Assembly (NCBI GenBank): GCA_003554665.1
Contig: PWGY01000297.1
Span: 1 to 16,249, forward strand
Direction: 5' to 3'
Length of the DNA: 16,249 nucleotides
DNA from: Bacteroidales bacterium
GTDB taxonomy: Bacteria > Bacteroidota > Bacteroidia > Bacteroidales > UBA7960
This document shows, one piece after another, positions 1 to 8,811 of the stretch. The position numbers and the translations under genes are program-made. Under the pieces are notes generated by a model. That model searched no databases. It was not told the origin of the DNA and was given only the letters and a program-made list of their open reading frames with translations. The first letter of the stretch is position 1; every line of letters starts with the position of its first letter.

Positions 1-1962
1 GAAACCATCACATTTTTCATCCGGGACACTGAGTACATCTGCTCACTGGACGACTACAGCATTGAAAGCAGGCCGGTGGAAAGCGAGGTAGGCATGAACA
101 ATGAATCTTTGTCCCCTGATGGCACCAAAGCGGTTTATATCAGGGATCACAACCTCTGGATGCGCGATCTTGAAACAGGAGAGCACACCCAGCTAACTTT
201 TGACGGGGAAGAAGATTACGGATACGGGATCAACAATGCCGGCTGGTCAAGGCGAGACAAACCCGTGGTTAAATGGTCTCCTGATTCGCGCCGCATTGCT
301 ACCTTTCAGCAGGATGCGCGTGGCCTTAAAGACATGTATCTGGCAACCACAGCAGTGGGTCATGGCAACCTGCATAAGTGGAAATACCCGCTGCCGGGCG
401 ACAGCCTGATCTTTCGGATCGAAAGGGTGGTCATCAACCTCTGGGCTGAACCTGAACTGGTCAGACTGCAAATGGAACCGGATCTGCAGCGTTCAACCCT
501 GACCGACCATATTGCCGACAGGGCCGGCGACTTCCTTGACGTACAGTGGAGCCGCGACAGCCAGCACCTTTCGTTTGTTTCCTCTTCACGGAACAACCAG
601 GTGGTTCAGCTCAGAATAGCTGACCCCGACAGCGGAGCAGTACGCGACGTACTGAAGGAAGAAACAGAAACCTTTTTTGAGTCGGGCCACAATATGATCT
701 CCAACTGGCATGTGTTTCCGGAGACAGATGAGGTGGTTTGGTTTTCTCAACGCGACAATTGGGGGCACCTGTACCTGTTTGATTTGCAAACCGGAGAGTT
801 AACCCACCAAATAACCAGTGGCGACTGGAATGTCATGACCGTACATCATATTGATGTGGAAAACAGGCATATATTCTTCACAGGATCCTGCAGGGAGGAG
901 GGCAACCCCTATTTCGAATATTTCTACCGGGTCGACATGAGTGGTGACAACCTGACGCTGCTAACCCCGGAACAGGGCCATCATCAAGTACAGATGGCTG
1001 CTTCCGGTAATTATTTCAGCGTATCCAAATCAACACCCGACACACCCCCAGTTACTCATATCCGGGATCATAACGGAGAAATGGTCATGTTACTTGAAGA
1101 GACAGATATTACGCAACTGGAGGCCGCAGGCTGGCGCCCACCCATTGAATTCTCCGTGAAAGCCCGCGACGGGGCTACGGATCTTTGGGGATTAAAATAC
1201 AAACCCACCAATTTTGATGAATCTGTTTCATATCCCATTCTGGTCTATATTTACCCTGGTCCGCAAACTGGCAGTGTAGGCAGCCGTGCCTTCAGGGCTT
1301 CACGTTCAGACAAGCAATCGCTGGCAGAACTTGGATTCATTGTTGTAGAAATAGATGCCATGGGTACCCCCGGACGCTCCAAGGCCTTCCATGATGCGTA
1401 TTACGGTAATATGGGGGACAATGGCCTCCCGGATCATATAACCATGATCGAACAAATGGTTGAACGCCATCCTTACATGGACATAGACCGGGTCGGAATC
1501 TTCGGACACTCGGGCGGTGGATTTGCCTCCACCAGGGCACTGCTGGAATATCCTGATTTTTTCCACGTGGCGGTTTCCAGTGCAGGAAACCATGACAACC
1601 GAAACTATACAGATTCATGGGCGGAAAAATGGCAGGGGCTGCTGGTAGAATACGAAGACGAAGAAACCGGTGAAAAATACACCAATTATGACAACCAGGC
1701 CAACCAATTGCTTGCAGAAAATCTGGAAGGCAAGCTGCTGATCACTCACGGAACAATGGATACCAACGTTCCCCATTACGGAACCTATCTTGTGGTAGAT
1801 GCACTGATTGCGGCCAACAAAGATTTTGACATGATCATGTTCCCCAACCGGGGCCACGGATATTACGCAGAACCATACATGATGCGGGCCCGGTGGGATT
1901 ATTTCGTCCGACACCTGAAAGGGGTTGAACCACCCAGGGAGTACACTTTCGGGGAACAATAA
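1..1962 (+). CDS. S9 family dipeptidyl peptidase IV-type serine exopeptidase, C-terminal 653 codons (5' end outside window)
   Basis: This is a prolyl-oligopeptidase-family (S9B) enzyme, predicted to be exported and to release N-terminal dipeptides, classically Xaa-Pro. The reading frame is open from base 1, so the GTG at 76 is an internal Val codon and not the start; about 100-150 N-terminal residues are probably missing compared with the usual 720-780. The in-window first part, to about residue 380, is the DPPIV_N beta-propeller with WSPDS and SRDSQHLSF blade repeats and an SQRDNWGHLYLFD stretch like the family's SERDGW-HLY motif. The alpha/beta-hydrolase domain follows. Its nucleophile is Ser504 in GHSGGG (codon 1510-1512), with Asp587 in HGTMDTNVP (1759-1761) and His619 in NRGHGYY (1855-1857), so the triad is intact. 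The gene converges on the M16 gene. Specificity is inferred from the family; the family call itself is firm. Confidence 0.93.
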   Translation, partial: ETITFFIRDTEYICSLDDYSIESRPVESEVGMNNESLSPDGTKAVYIRDHNLWMRDLETGEHTQLTFDGEEDYGYGINNAGWSRRDKPVVKWSPDSRRIATFQQDARGLKDMYLATTAVGHGNLHKWKYPLPGDSLIFRIERVVINLWAEPELVRLQMEPDLQRSTLTDHIADRAGDFLDVQWSRDSQHLSFVSSSRNNQVVQLRIADPDSGAVRDVLKEETETFFESGHNMISNWHVFPETDEVVWFSQRDNWGHLYLFDLQTGELTHQITSGDWNVMTVHHIDVENRHIFFTGSCREEGNPYFEYFYRVDMSGDNLTLLTPEQGHHQVQMAASGNYFSVSKSTPDTPPVTHIRDHNGEMVMLLEETDITQLEAAGWRPPIEFSVKARDGATDLWGLKYKPTNFDESVSYPILVYIYPGPQTGSVGSRAFRASRSDKQSLAELGFIVVEIDAMGTPGRSKAFHDAYYGNMGDNGLPDHITMIEQMVERHPYMDIDRVGIFGHSGGGFASTRALLEYPDFFHVAVSSAGNHDNRNYTDSWAEKWQGLLVEYEDEETGEKYTNYDNQANQLLAENLEGKLLITHGTMDTNVPHYGTYLVVDALIAANKDFDMIMFPNRGHGYYAEPYMMRARWDYFVRHLKGVEPPREYTFGEQ

Positions 1963-2021
1963 CACCTTAATCTCCTGCCCCGCTTATGCGCGGAAATTAG
2001 GTTTCTCCATCCTTAAAACTG

Positions 2022-2057
2022 AAAGAGGCTGTCTCGATTATTTGAGACAGCCTCTTT
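2022..2057. terminator. Probable bidirectional terminator hairpin between convergent S9 and M16 genes
   Basis: A perfect 14-bp inverted repeat (AAAGAGGCTGTCTC at 2022-2035 and its complement at 2044-2057) encloses an 8-base loop. It lies 59 bases after the S9 stop and 32 bases from the M16 stop. The plus-strand right arm ends in a short T run (2055-2058); the minus-strand copy also runs into a TTTT stretch a few bases on. Position and symmetry fit a shared terminator for both genes. The U-tracts are short, so termination efficiency is uncertain. Confidence 0.75.
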
Positions 2058-2089
2058 TCACTCAAACCAACCATAATAACTGATAAGAA

Positions 2090-5011
2090 TCAGTATGGGA
2101 AAAGATCTTCCGGGGTAAGTCTGATCACTTCACCGAAATCACGCTCCAGCGCTTCAAAATCAACCACTTGCTCATTGCCGAGGACCACATAGGTTCTTGG
2201 GCGATCTTTAATGAAACGGTGATTGAATGCTTCAAGATCTTCCAGTGTCAGAAAAGGAGTTTCCTCAAATATTTTTCTTCGGACATCGTAATCCCGACCT
2301 AAATCTCTGGCGGTTAAATAATTGCTAACAATACTTCCTCCTCTGGTAATGCGCTCGGTCCTAATATCAGAAATGATGCGCTCTCTGGCAAGATCAAAGG
2401 CAGTAATGGAAAGCGGTAAGTCATCAAACAATTCATTGAACGCATGAAATGATTCCACCACTTTGTCGTTTTGTGTGGCAATCAAACTGGTATTCATATA
2501 ATGCCCATCAGGCCTGGAAGGGTTGGAGAACCGTGCATTTGCCATATAAGCCAGCCCCCTTCTCTCGCGCATTTCCTGAAACACAATTGAATTCATTCCC
2601 CCGGAAAAATATCGATTATACAGATTGACAACTGACTCCATTTCGGGATCATATTGCTCACTTTCGGACACCGTATTCAGGTGACTTTGGTTGGCATCAT
2701 AATGCGCGAAATACACCTTTTCCTCGTTGATATCACGTGGTTCGTAGTGCACAGGTTCAGGAGCGGGTTTTAAGGAGTCCGCTGTTTCGTGATATATCTG
2801 AAGCATCCGTATCACTTCCTGCATCGGGTGCGGGCCGGCGTAAATCACCCGGTGATCATATTTATATAAGCCATGTAAAAGGTTTACCAGCTCCTCCGCC
2901 TGCATTTCATCCAGCTCCTCATTGGTCATTGCATTGGTCGTGGGGTTATGCGGACCATACGTGGCATAATTCTCCAGCGCTCTTTGGATTGCATCACGGC
3001 TTGTGTGTCGGTTGCGGCGGCTTCGCTTTTCACTGGAAACATGGTTTTCCAATACCTCATCATCTGTCTTTACATTCCAGATATAGTCATGAAGCAAACC
3101 CATGGATTCTTCCAGGTTATCTTTCAGACCTCGCAAAGAAATCCGTGTTTCATTGCCGGAACCCCGAATGCTGTAGTTGGAAGCAAGAATGTAGAATTCA
3201 TTGCTGATTTCATCGGCACCTTTGTCTTCTGTTCCTGACAAAGAAAAATACCTGCCGAAATGGGTCATTGCCGGCTTATGATTACTCCCCTTATCCCAGC
3301 TGAAGGTAAGCTGAAAATCTGCATCTGAATCATCATAGACATATAAAAGCTCAGCACCGTTGGGCAGATACACCCTTGTGAGATCCCGGTCATAATCCAG
3401 GAAAACCGGTTCAATCGGCTCCACATCTGCTTGCTGCATTTCCTTCAGCAGGGGTGAACGGGAATCCCGGTCCATATGAATCGGGGTAATCGGTGGTTTT
3501 TCTACCAAGTCCACATCCAGCTCATCAACCTGCCGTTTATAAACAGCCGCATATGCATCGGCAGATAAGTGTTCATTGGCAAATGCCACGATATCTTCCT
3601 TGGTGATGGTTTCAAGTTTTTCAAGATAGCGTATGGTATTCTCATAAGGGACTTCCTGCATAAAAGTCATCGCCAGGTCGCGGGCCCTCGAACTGATACT
3701 TGAGTAGCGCCGCATCTGGGTACGCCGGATATTGTTTATGGCGGCCTCCATCATCCAGTCGGGCCATTCCCCGCTTTTCAGTACCTCAACCTGTTCAAGC
3801 AAAAGCTTCTTCACTTCTTCAAGGCTTTGATCATCCTTCGGACGGCCAAACATTTCCAGCCGCGAATAATCTGCCATTTTGTTGGTTGTTGCTGAAGTAC
3901 CTCCGGCCTTCATCGGCATGTTGATATGCTGGTCCACCAGGCCGGCTCTTCCGTTCCCCAATATGTTGCTGACCATGTCCAGGTAAGGTATCTGGTCAGA
4001 AGCAGCTCCTTCAAACCGCCAGGCCAGTTGCAAAAACTCTGACTCACGCCCTTTCACCTCCTTGATGACAGGTTCATTTATTTGTGGAGTTTCCGGATAA
4101 GAAAATTCCGGAACCGGTGAGGGTTCCATGTGACCGAAATGCTCTTCCACAATCATTATGGCCTCGTCAGGATCAAAATCACCGGCAATAACAACTGCCA
4201 TATTATTGGGGACATAATAATCTTCATAGAACTGTTTAATGTTGACAATGGAAGGGTTTCGGAGATGCTCCGGTTCTCCCAGTGTGGTCTGGTATGCATA
4301 AGGATGATTGGGGTAAAGCGCCTCATTCAGTGCCTGGGAGGTCATCCGCTGGTCACTGGTAAGAGACATATTCAACTCCTCGTAAACCGTTTCAAGTTCA
4401 GTGTGGAACAAGCGGATCACAGGGTCTGAAAAACGTTTCCCCTGTATTTTGGCCCAATGCCCGAGCCTGTTGGAAGGAATGTTTTCCACATAGAAAGTAT
4501 AATCGCTTGAAGTGGCCGCATTGGTGCCCCTGGATCCGATGGCAGTCATCAGCCGGTCGTATTCATTGGGGATGGCGTAGGTGGAAGCAACATACGAAAT
4601 ACTGTCAATTTTCGCATAAATGGCTGCTCGTTTCTCCTCATCGGATTCCTGGCGATATACCTCAAAAAGTCTCTCAATCTCATCCAGTAAGGGCTTTTCC
4701 TTCTCCCAGTCTGTGGTTCCGAATGTAGAAGTCCCCTTGAACATCAGGTGTTCAAAATAATGTGCCAACCCGGTAGTCTCTGCCGGATCATGTTTGCTGC
4801 CGACGCGAATGGCCACATAAGCCTGAATTCTGGGTTCGGCATCTGTCGGAGACATATACACCTTCAGGCCGTTGTCCAGGGTGTAGATCCGGGTATCAAG
4901 CGGATCATCCTCAAAACTTTTATACTCATGGACACTTTGGCCGGTAAGAATACCCGGAATCAAAGCAAACAGAAGACAGGTGAAAAACTTACTCATTGAA
5001 TTGTAAATCAT
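2090..5011 (-). CDS. M16 family (insulinase/pitrilysin-type) zinc metallopeptidase, two-domain, exported
   Basis: This is a 973-residue M16 peptidase predicted to degrade peptides in the periplasm or at the outer membrane. The zinc site is the inverted motif HYFEH (His84, Glu87, His88), with the third ligand expected in the ELETVYEEL segment (Glu205-Glu212). The first M16 domain spans about residues 38-250 and its inactive partner about 255-500. A second M16 pair fills the C-terminal half, where RRGLAYMANARF matches the conserved R...Y region. About 40 extra charged, helical residues (about 100-150) separate HxxEH from the glutamate ligand compared with pitrilysin; I recall this in Bacteroidetes members. 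The signal peptide fits a start at Met6 (MSKFFTCLLFALIPGILTGQ, codon 4994-4996) better than Met1 at 5009-5011, so the true start may be 4996. The gene is monocistronic here, divergent from the sensor kinase and convergent with the S9 gene. Confidence 0.94.
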   Translation of the reverse strand: MIYNSMSKFFTCLLFALIPGILTGQSVHEYKSFEDDPLDTRIYTLDNGLKVYMSPTDAEPRIQAYVAIRVGSKHDPAETTGLAHYFEHLMFKGTSTFGTTDWEKEKPLLDEIERLFEVYRQESDEEKRAAIYAKIDSISYVASTYAIPNEYDRLMTAIGSRGTNAATSSDYTFYVENIPSNRLGHWAKIQGKRFSDPVIRLFHTELETVYEELNMSLTSDQRMTSQALNEALYPNHPYAYQTTLGEPEHLRNPSIVNIKQFYEDYYVPNNMAVVIAGDFDPDEAIMIVEEHFGHMEPSPVPEFSYPETPQINEPVIKEVKGRESEFLQLAWRFEGAASDQIPYLDMVSNILGNGRAGLVDQHINMPMKAGGTSATTNKMADYSRLEMFGRPKDDQSLEEVKKLLLEQVEVLKSGEWPDWMMEAAINNIRRTQMRRYSSISSRARDLAMTFMQEVPYENTIRYLEKLETITKEDIVAFANEHLSADAYAAVYKRQVDELDVDLVEKPPITPIHMDRDSRSPLLKEMQQADVEPIEPVFLDYDRDLTRVYLPNGAELLYVYDDSDADFQLTFSWDKGSNHKPAMTHFGRYFSLSGTEDKGADEISNEFYILASNYSIRGSGNETRISLRGLKDNLEESMGLLHDYIWNVKTDDEVLENHVSSEKRSRRNRHTSRDAIQRALENYATYGPHNPTTNAMTNEELDEMQAEELVNLLHGLYKYDHRVIYAGPHPMQEVIRMLQIYHETADSLKPAPEPVHYEPRDINEEKVYFAHYDANQSHLNTVSESEQYDPEMESVVNLYNRYFSGGMNSIVFQEMRERRGLAYMANARFSNPSRPDGHYMNTSLIATQNDKVVESFHAFNELFDDLPLSITAFDLARERIISDIRTERITRGGSIVSNYLTARDLGRDYDVRRKIFEETPFLTLEDLEAFNHRFIKDRPRTYVVLGNEQVVDFEALERDFGEVIRLTPEDLFPY

Positions 5012-5073
5012 AATACCAGTTATTTAAGAAAAACTTAACGAATTAACACCTTGTGTTTTCAGTCGAATTTCCG

Positions 5074-5081
5074 TATTTTGC
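5074..5081 (+). promoter_or_regulatory. Weak candidate Bacteroidetes-type promoter for the two-component operon
   Basis: TATTTTGC at 5074-5081 resembles the Bacteroidetes -7 element TAnnTTTG with one base missing. A TTGTG at 5051-5055 lies 18 bases upstream, near the place expected for the -33 TTTG element. This would give a leader of about 110 bases before the GTG start at 5199. The match is imperfect and AT-rich DNA yields such strings by chance. Confidence 0.25.
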
Positions 5082-5102
5082 AAAGGATTTTGATGACTTA
5101 TC

Positions 5103-5119
5103 TTTTTGATAATCAAAAA
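5103..5119. promoter_or_regulatory. Perfect 8-1-8 palindrome, candidate operator in the divergent intergenic region
   Basis: TTTTTGAT at 5103-5110 and ATCAAAAA at 5112-5119 are exact inverted copies around the single base A5111. The site lies between the divergent M16 and sensor-kinase starts, 92 bases from the M16 start and 79 bases from the kinase start. A further TTTTGAT at 5088-5094 repeats the left arm in direct orientation, 16 bases upstream. The symmetry suits a dimeric regulator. It has no U-tract role and no adjacent gene end, so it is unlikely to be a terminator. Which protein binds, if any, is unknown. Confidence 0.4.
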
Positions 5120-5198
5120 TAAACATATTCCTGGGGCCTTCCCTCCAGCTAGCTGTTAATTGTTCGTTAAACCATCTGTATTATAGTACTTCAGTCCT

Positions 5199-6467
5199 GT
5201 GAGTAAGAAACAATTCATATTGATCATTGTCTTTTCCGCAATTGTTTTGGGAGGACTGGGTATTTCCCAAATTCGCTGGATATCCAGTGCCCTTGATCTG
5301 TCCGAAGAACAATTTGATCATCGTGTTACCCTTGCATTGAACGAGGTGGTTGATATCCTTGCCACCTCAACCGAATCATACCGGGGTTGCACCAATACGA
5401 AATGCGAACATTATGACCCGGAGGTAAGCCACCTTGAGCACGTCATCAACTACCAATTCCTTGATGTTACCATTCAAAGTGTTTTCAGAAATTACGACCT
5501 CCCCGAGAATTATAAATACAGCCTTATCAGCATAAATGAAGATGAAGAGGTTCATCAGGGGATTTACAGCAATAAAACTTCCCTTAAACCCCATACAGAC
5601 TGCGACTCCTGGGAAGCAGAAAACTATCAGCTAGGGGTAAATTTCCCGCAAAAACAACAACACCTGCTCCTTGAAATGTGGTTTTGGCTCGCTTTATCCG
5701 CACTATTGCTGATCGCTGTTGCCTGGCTGCTATATTTCGTGATCTTCCGGTTCATGCAGCAAAAAAAGGTGGCGGATATCAAAAATGATTTCATCAACAA
5801 TATGACCCATGAGTTCAAGACCCCTTTGTCCACAATATCGCTTGCCTCAGAAGTGTTACTGAAATCAGACCCAAGATCAGCTGAAGAAAGGTTCCGCCAT
5901 TACTCCCGAATTATTCAGGATGAAAACAACAGAATGAAAACCCAGGTTGAATACATTCTGAAGATGGCGTTGCTGCAAAAAAATGGGATTAAGCTGAAAT
6001 TGGCCTATAAAAACATTCATAATCTCATCAATGATGCCATTGATACCTTATGCCTGGATCAGTTCGAAAAGGAAGTAAACATTCATTACCACTACCAAGC
6101 CGGAGATCCCATGGTTTTTGTGGATGAGATGCACTTTTACAATATCGTGACAAATCTGATCAGCAATGCAGCCAAATACTCCCAAGAAAGTGTTGACATT
6201 ACCATCAGCACGAGAAATACCAACAACGGGGTAATCCTCTCTTTTGCTGATAACGGCATTGGCATTCGCAAAGCGGAAGTTCCTCATATTTTTGATAAAT
6301 TTTACCGGGTTCCCATGGGCAACCTGCATAACGCCAAGGGATTCGGGCTCGGTCTTTATTATGTCAAAGAAATGGTCAATGCACACAACGGAACCATTGA
6401 GGTAGAAAGTGAACTTCATAAGGGATCGACATTCAGCATTTTTTTCCCAGCTACTGAAAAGAATTAA
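5199..6467 (+). CDS. Sensor histidine kinase, RprX-like, two transmembrane segments
   Basis: This 422-residue inner-membrane kinase should phosphorylate the response regulator encoded next to it. Transmembrane segment 1 is about residues 5-22 and segment 2 about 158-185, enclosing a periplasmic sensor region of about 135 residues. That region begins with a QIRWISSALDLSEEQFD-type stretch common in Bacteroidetes kinases. No separate HAMP domain is evident. The H-box is NNMTHEFKTPL with phospho-acceptor His204; the N-box has Asn319 and Asn323; the ATP lid motifs are DNGIGI (351-356), FDKFYR (365-370) and GFGLGL (381-386), all intact. The start is a GTG at 5199: an in-frame TAG at 5184-5186 excludes anything far upstream, and the codons that follow lead directly into segment 1. 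The sensor region holds Cys64, Cys69 and Cys135. Similarity to B. fragilis RprX is by pattern only; the signal is unknown. Confidence 0.94.
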   Translation: MSKKQFILIIVFSAIVLGGLGISQIRWISSALDLSEEQFDHRVTLALNEVVDILATSTESYRGCTNTKCEHYDPEVSHLEHVINYQFLDVTIQSVFRNYDLPENYKYSLISINEDEEVHQGIYSNKTSLKPHTDCDSWEAENYQLGVNFPQKQQHLLLEMWFWLALSALLLIAVAWLLYFVIFRFMQQKKVADIKNDFINNMTHEFKTPLSTISLASEVLLKSDPRSAEERFRHYSRIIQDENNRMKTQVEYILKMALLQKNGIKLKLAYKNIHNLINDAIDTLCLDQFEKEVNIHYHYQAGDPMVFVDEMHFYNIVTNLISNAAKYSQESVDITISTRNTNNGVILSFADNGIGIRKAEVPHIFDKFYRVPMGNLHNAKGFGLGLYYVKEMVNAHNGTIEVESELHKGSTFSIFFPATEKN

Positions 6468-6487
6468 TTCATATTTGTTTGATTTTC

Positions 6488-7186
6488 ATGAAAAAAGCCA
6501 AAGGAAGAATCCTGCTCGTAGAAGATGATCGCAATCTTGGTTATATTGTGAAGGATTTTCTGGAAATGTCTGATTACACAGTAGTTCACGCGGAAGATGG
6601 AGACAGCGGCCTGGAGGCCTTCAAAAAAGGAAATTTTGATCTTTGCCTGTTGGATATCATGCTCCCGAACAAAGACGGGTTCAGGCTCTCAGACGACATC
6701 CGGAAACTAGACAGCCTGGTTCCGGTCATTTTCATCACTTCAAAGACCATGACGGAAGATAAACTCAAAGGCTTTCGGCATGGTGCGGATGACTATATTA
6801 CAAAACCCTTCAGCACAGAAGAACTGGTCATGCGGATTGAAGCCATTCTCAAGAGAGTGGACATAGCCGGTTTAGACAGTAGTCAGAACTTGTTAGCGAT
6901 GGGCAAGTATGTATTTGATTACCCTGAAAAAAAACTGATCATTGGTGACAAAGAAATCCCTCTCACCAACAAACAGGCTGAATTGCTCCGCCTTTTATAT
7001 CTGAACAGAAATAAATTGTTAAAGCGTGAAACAGCCCTTAAAACCATTTGGGGGGAGGACGACTATTTCATGGGCAGAAGCATGGATGTCCACATAGCCA
7101 AATTGCGTAAGCTTCTGCAAGATGACCCAAGTATCGCGATCACCAACATTCATGGTGTCGGTTTTAAACTGGAAATACAGAATTAA
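6488..7186 (+). CDS. OmpR/PhoB-family response regulator, RprY-like
   Basis: This 232-residue cytoplasmic DNA-binding regulator lies 20 bases after the kinase stop, so the two are almost certainly cotranscribed. The receiver domain (about 6-124) has the acidic pair Asp13-Asp14, phospho-acceptor Asp56 in LLDIMLP, Thr84 and Lys106 in TKPF, so it should be phosphorylatable. A winged-helix Trans_reg_C domain (about 137-230) follows, with the expected GRSMDVHIAKLRKLL recognition-helix region and the IHGVGFKLE wing. I chose ATG 6488 because it opens directly onto the receiver fold; a TTG at 6479 would add only three residues. The receiver and DDYITKPF region resemble RprY, which in Bacteroides and Porphyromonas has been linked to drug-resistance expression and stress responses (from memory). 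Its targets here are not known. Its stop overlaps the stop of the convergent downstream gene. Confidence 0.95.
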   Translation: MKKAKGRILLVEDDRNLGYIVKDFLEMSDYTVVHAEDGDSGLEAFKKGNFDLCLLDIMLPNKDGFRLSDDIRKLDSLVPVIFITSKTMTEDKLKGFRHGADDYITKPFSTEELVMRIEAILKRVDIAGLDSSQNLLAMGKYVFDYPEKKLIIGDKEIPLTNKQAELLRLLYLNRNKLLKRETALKTIWGEDDYFMGRSMDVHIAKLRKLLQDDPSIAITNIHGVGFKLEIQN

Positions 7187-8796
7187 AAAGTTAAGCCCAG
7201 CGACAACTGCACAGCAAAATTCTGATTCTGCTCATTCAAATCCGGAAAAACTGTGTAAGAGCCGTTCAGCTCGGCAAACACATTCCGCACCCCCTCCCAT
7301 GGCAGGCGACGCGTAGAAAAGTGAAGACCCAACCAGGCGGAGATATAATCTTCGCTGATATACCGGAAATCCAATTCCGGAATCTCAGCCAGGAAATTGG
7401 GAGCGGGTTGCACCGAATTATCGGAGTCGATTACTTTCCGCATACCAATGCCTGCCAGGGGGTCAAACCGAATTGATCCAAACTGCATATAATTCTGAAA
7501 ACTCAAATTTGCCTGAACAGATGTGGCTTCATATGAGCCATAATTTACCTCAGGGTAATGCGTTGCCCTGTAATGAGCGGGAGCTGCTTCAAAACTTAAC
7601 CGGTAGTCAAGGGGACGCTGTGATCCTCTTTTAAACAGGTCATACGTAATATTCCCACTGTAATCATTTACAATATGGCGGCCGTCGATCCATCTCAATG
7701 TTCTGATTACCGTATAAAACACTCCATCAATAGACTGTTGCTGTGCCTCCTGCCTGATCTCGGCTCCTGTTGTTCTGGAGTAATTCCCTCCAAGGCGGAA
7801 ATGATGCAAGTAGTCCGATCCTTCAAGTATAAAAGAGCCCTTATAGCTTAATTCCTCATAGTCGGTAATGCCGTTGATCTTCCGGTAGGAATTCCCTACC
7901 AGGGCTTCCGTAGAAACCGACTTGAATTTCAGTTCATGCATGCCTGACCATTCACCAATGGAATGCTCCAGCTGCAGGGAGGCATGAAATCCATAAGTTT
8001 CATACCTGACAGATTCGGATGAAGACACACTTGATCTGGCGCTATAGTGCCCCATTCCCATATGATAAAAAAGTGTATGTCTGTCATCAAGCTCAGCACT
8101 GACATCGGTATAATTATTCTCAATAATTGGTCCTCCGCTTAACCCGGCTGAAAAGGATCTATGTTGATATATAACTCCGGGAGTGATCCTGGCACGAGAT
8201 ATGGTATTCTTATTCCGGAGATCCTGCATCTTGGCACCCACCCTGGATTCATAATCCATACGAATGCCGGTAAAGAGACGATCATTAAAAAACGGGTATG
8301 CCAGTTCGGCAAGGAAGTAATACCCTTCCTGACGCTGCTTCCCTCCTATTGTATCGCCCAGCATATAGATGTTTCGGCCGGAGAAATCCATATTTCCATT
8401 GTACATCAAGTCATCATAACGATGATTCTTGTAACCGAATGCTCCCCGCACCCTTGCATTTCCAATCGGACGCATGCTTTCAGTCTGCAAACGTACTCCC
8501 TGAATATCTCCAGGATCCATAGATCCCCGAAGCTGATTCTGCTCCATCCCGGCCTGACTGCTTACACGGGATATCCTGCCGGAATCATAAAACAACTGAC
8601 CGCCAGGATTACCGGTCAATTCCCACTGGTTGATCATGATGGGGTGATTATACAACCAGAAAAAATGGTCGGCCCCGGGACCATCCATATTTTCATGCTC
8701 CATTGAAAAACTGGTGGCAGGAAAAAGCCAGAAAAAAAATGCCAGAAAAACAAAACACAGTTTACGCATGTTAATCATCAATCTTCGGGATATCAT
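7183..8796 (-). CDS. DUF6850-type outer-membrane beta-barrel protein, function unknown
   Basis: The gene encodes up to 537 residues, predicted to form an outer-membrane beta-barrel. A signal peptide is clear if translation starts at Met10 (MRKLCFVFLAFFFWLFPATS, codon 8767-8769); Met1 (8794-8796) and Met7 are alternatives. The rest is alternating polar and aromatic strands, such as YYFLAELAYPFFNDRLF, RARITPGVIYQH and VQLSLGLTF, with a terminal Phe typical of outer-membrane barrels. The YMLGDTIGGKQRQEGYYF and DLRNKNT segments resemble what I recall of DUF6850, a family of about 500 residues often encoded beside DUF4876 and a TonB receptor. It is the last gene of the receptor cluster and is separated from the lipoprotein gene by a strong terminator-like hairpin. 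Its stop codon overlaps that of the convergent response-regulator gene. Family assignment is from memory, and the transport substrate or role is unknown. Confidence 0.75.
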   Translation of the reverse strand: MISRRLMINMRKLCFVFLAFFFWLFPATSFSMEHENMDGPGADHFFWLYNHPIMINQWELTGNPGGQLFYDSGRISRVSSQAGMEQNQLRGSMDPGDIQGVRLQTESMRPIGNARVRGAFGYKNHRYDDLMYNGNMDFSGRNIYMLGDTIGGKQRQEGYYFLAELAYPFFNDRLFTGIRMDYESRVGAKMQDLRNKNTISRARITPGVIYQHRSFSAGLSGGPIIENNYTDVSAELDDRHTLFYHMGMGHYSARSSVSSSESVRYETYGFHASLQLEHSIGEWSGMHELKFKSVSTEALVGNSYRKINGITDYEELSYKGSFILEGSDYLHHFRLGGNYSRTTGAEIRQEAQQQSIDGVFYTVIRTLRWIDGRHIVNDYSGNITYDLFKRGSQRPLDYRLSFEAAPAHYRATHYPEVNYGSYEATSVQANLSFQNYMQFGSIRFDPLAGIGMRKVIDSDNSVQPAPNFLAEIPELDFRYISEDYISAWLGLHFSTRRLPWEGVRNVFAELNGSYTVFPDLNEQNQNFAVQLSLGLTF

Positions 8797-8811
8797 TTGA
8801 GCAGATACTTG

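Noticed and set aside
76..78. GTG as the start of the S9 gene
   Set aside because: The frame continues open to base 1 and the upstream residues read as propeller sequence; starting here would also lack any export signal.
2737..3207. 156-codon open frame on the plus strand within the M16 gene
   Set aside because: It is antisense to conserved M16 C-terminal sequence and rich in Pro, His, Ser and Cys as expected of a shadow frame.
6479..6490. TTG start for the response regulator
   Set aside because: It adds only three residues before ATG 6488, which leads straight into the receiver domain; ATG is the simpler choice.
8161..8706. 181-codon open frame on the plus strand
   Set aside because: It is antisense to the DUF6850 barrel gene and has no recognisable domain, signal peptide or plausible upstream region.
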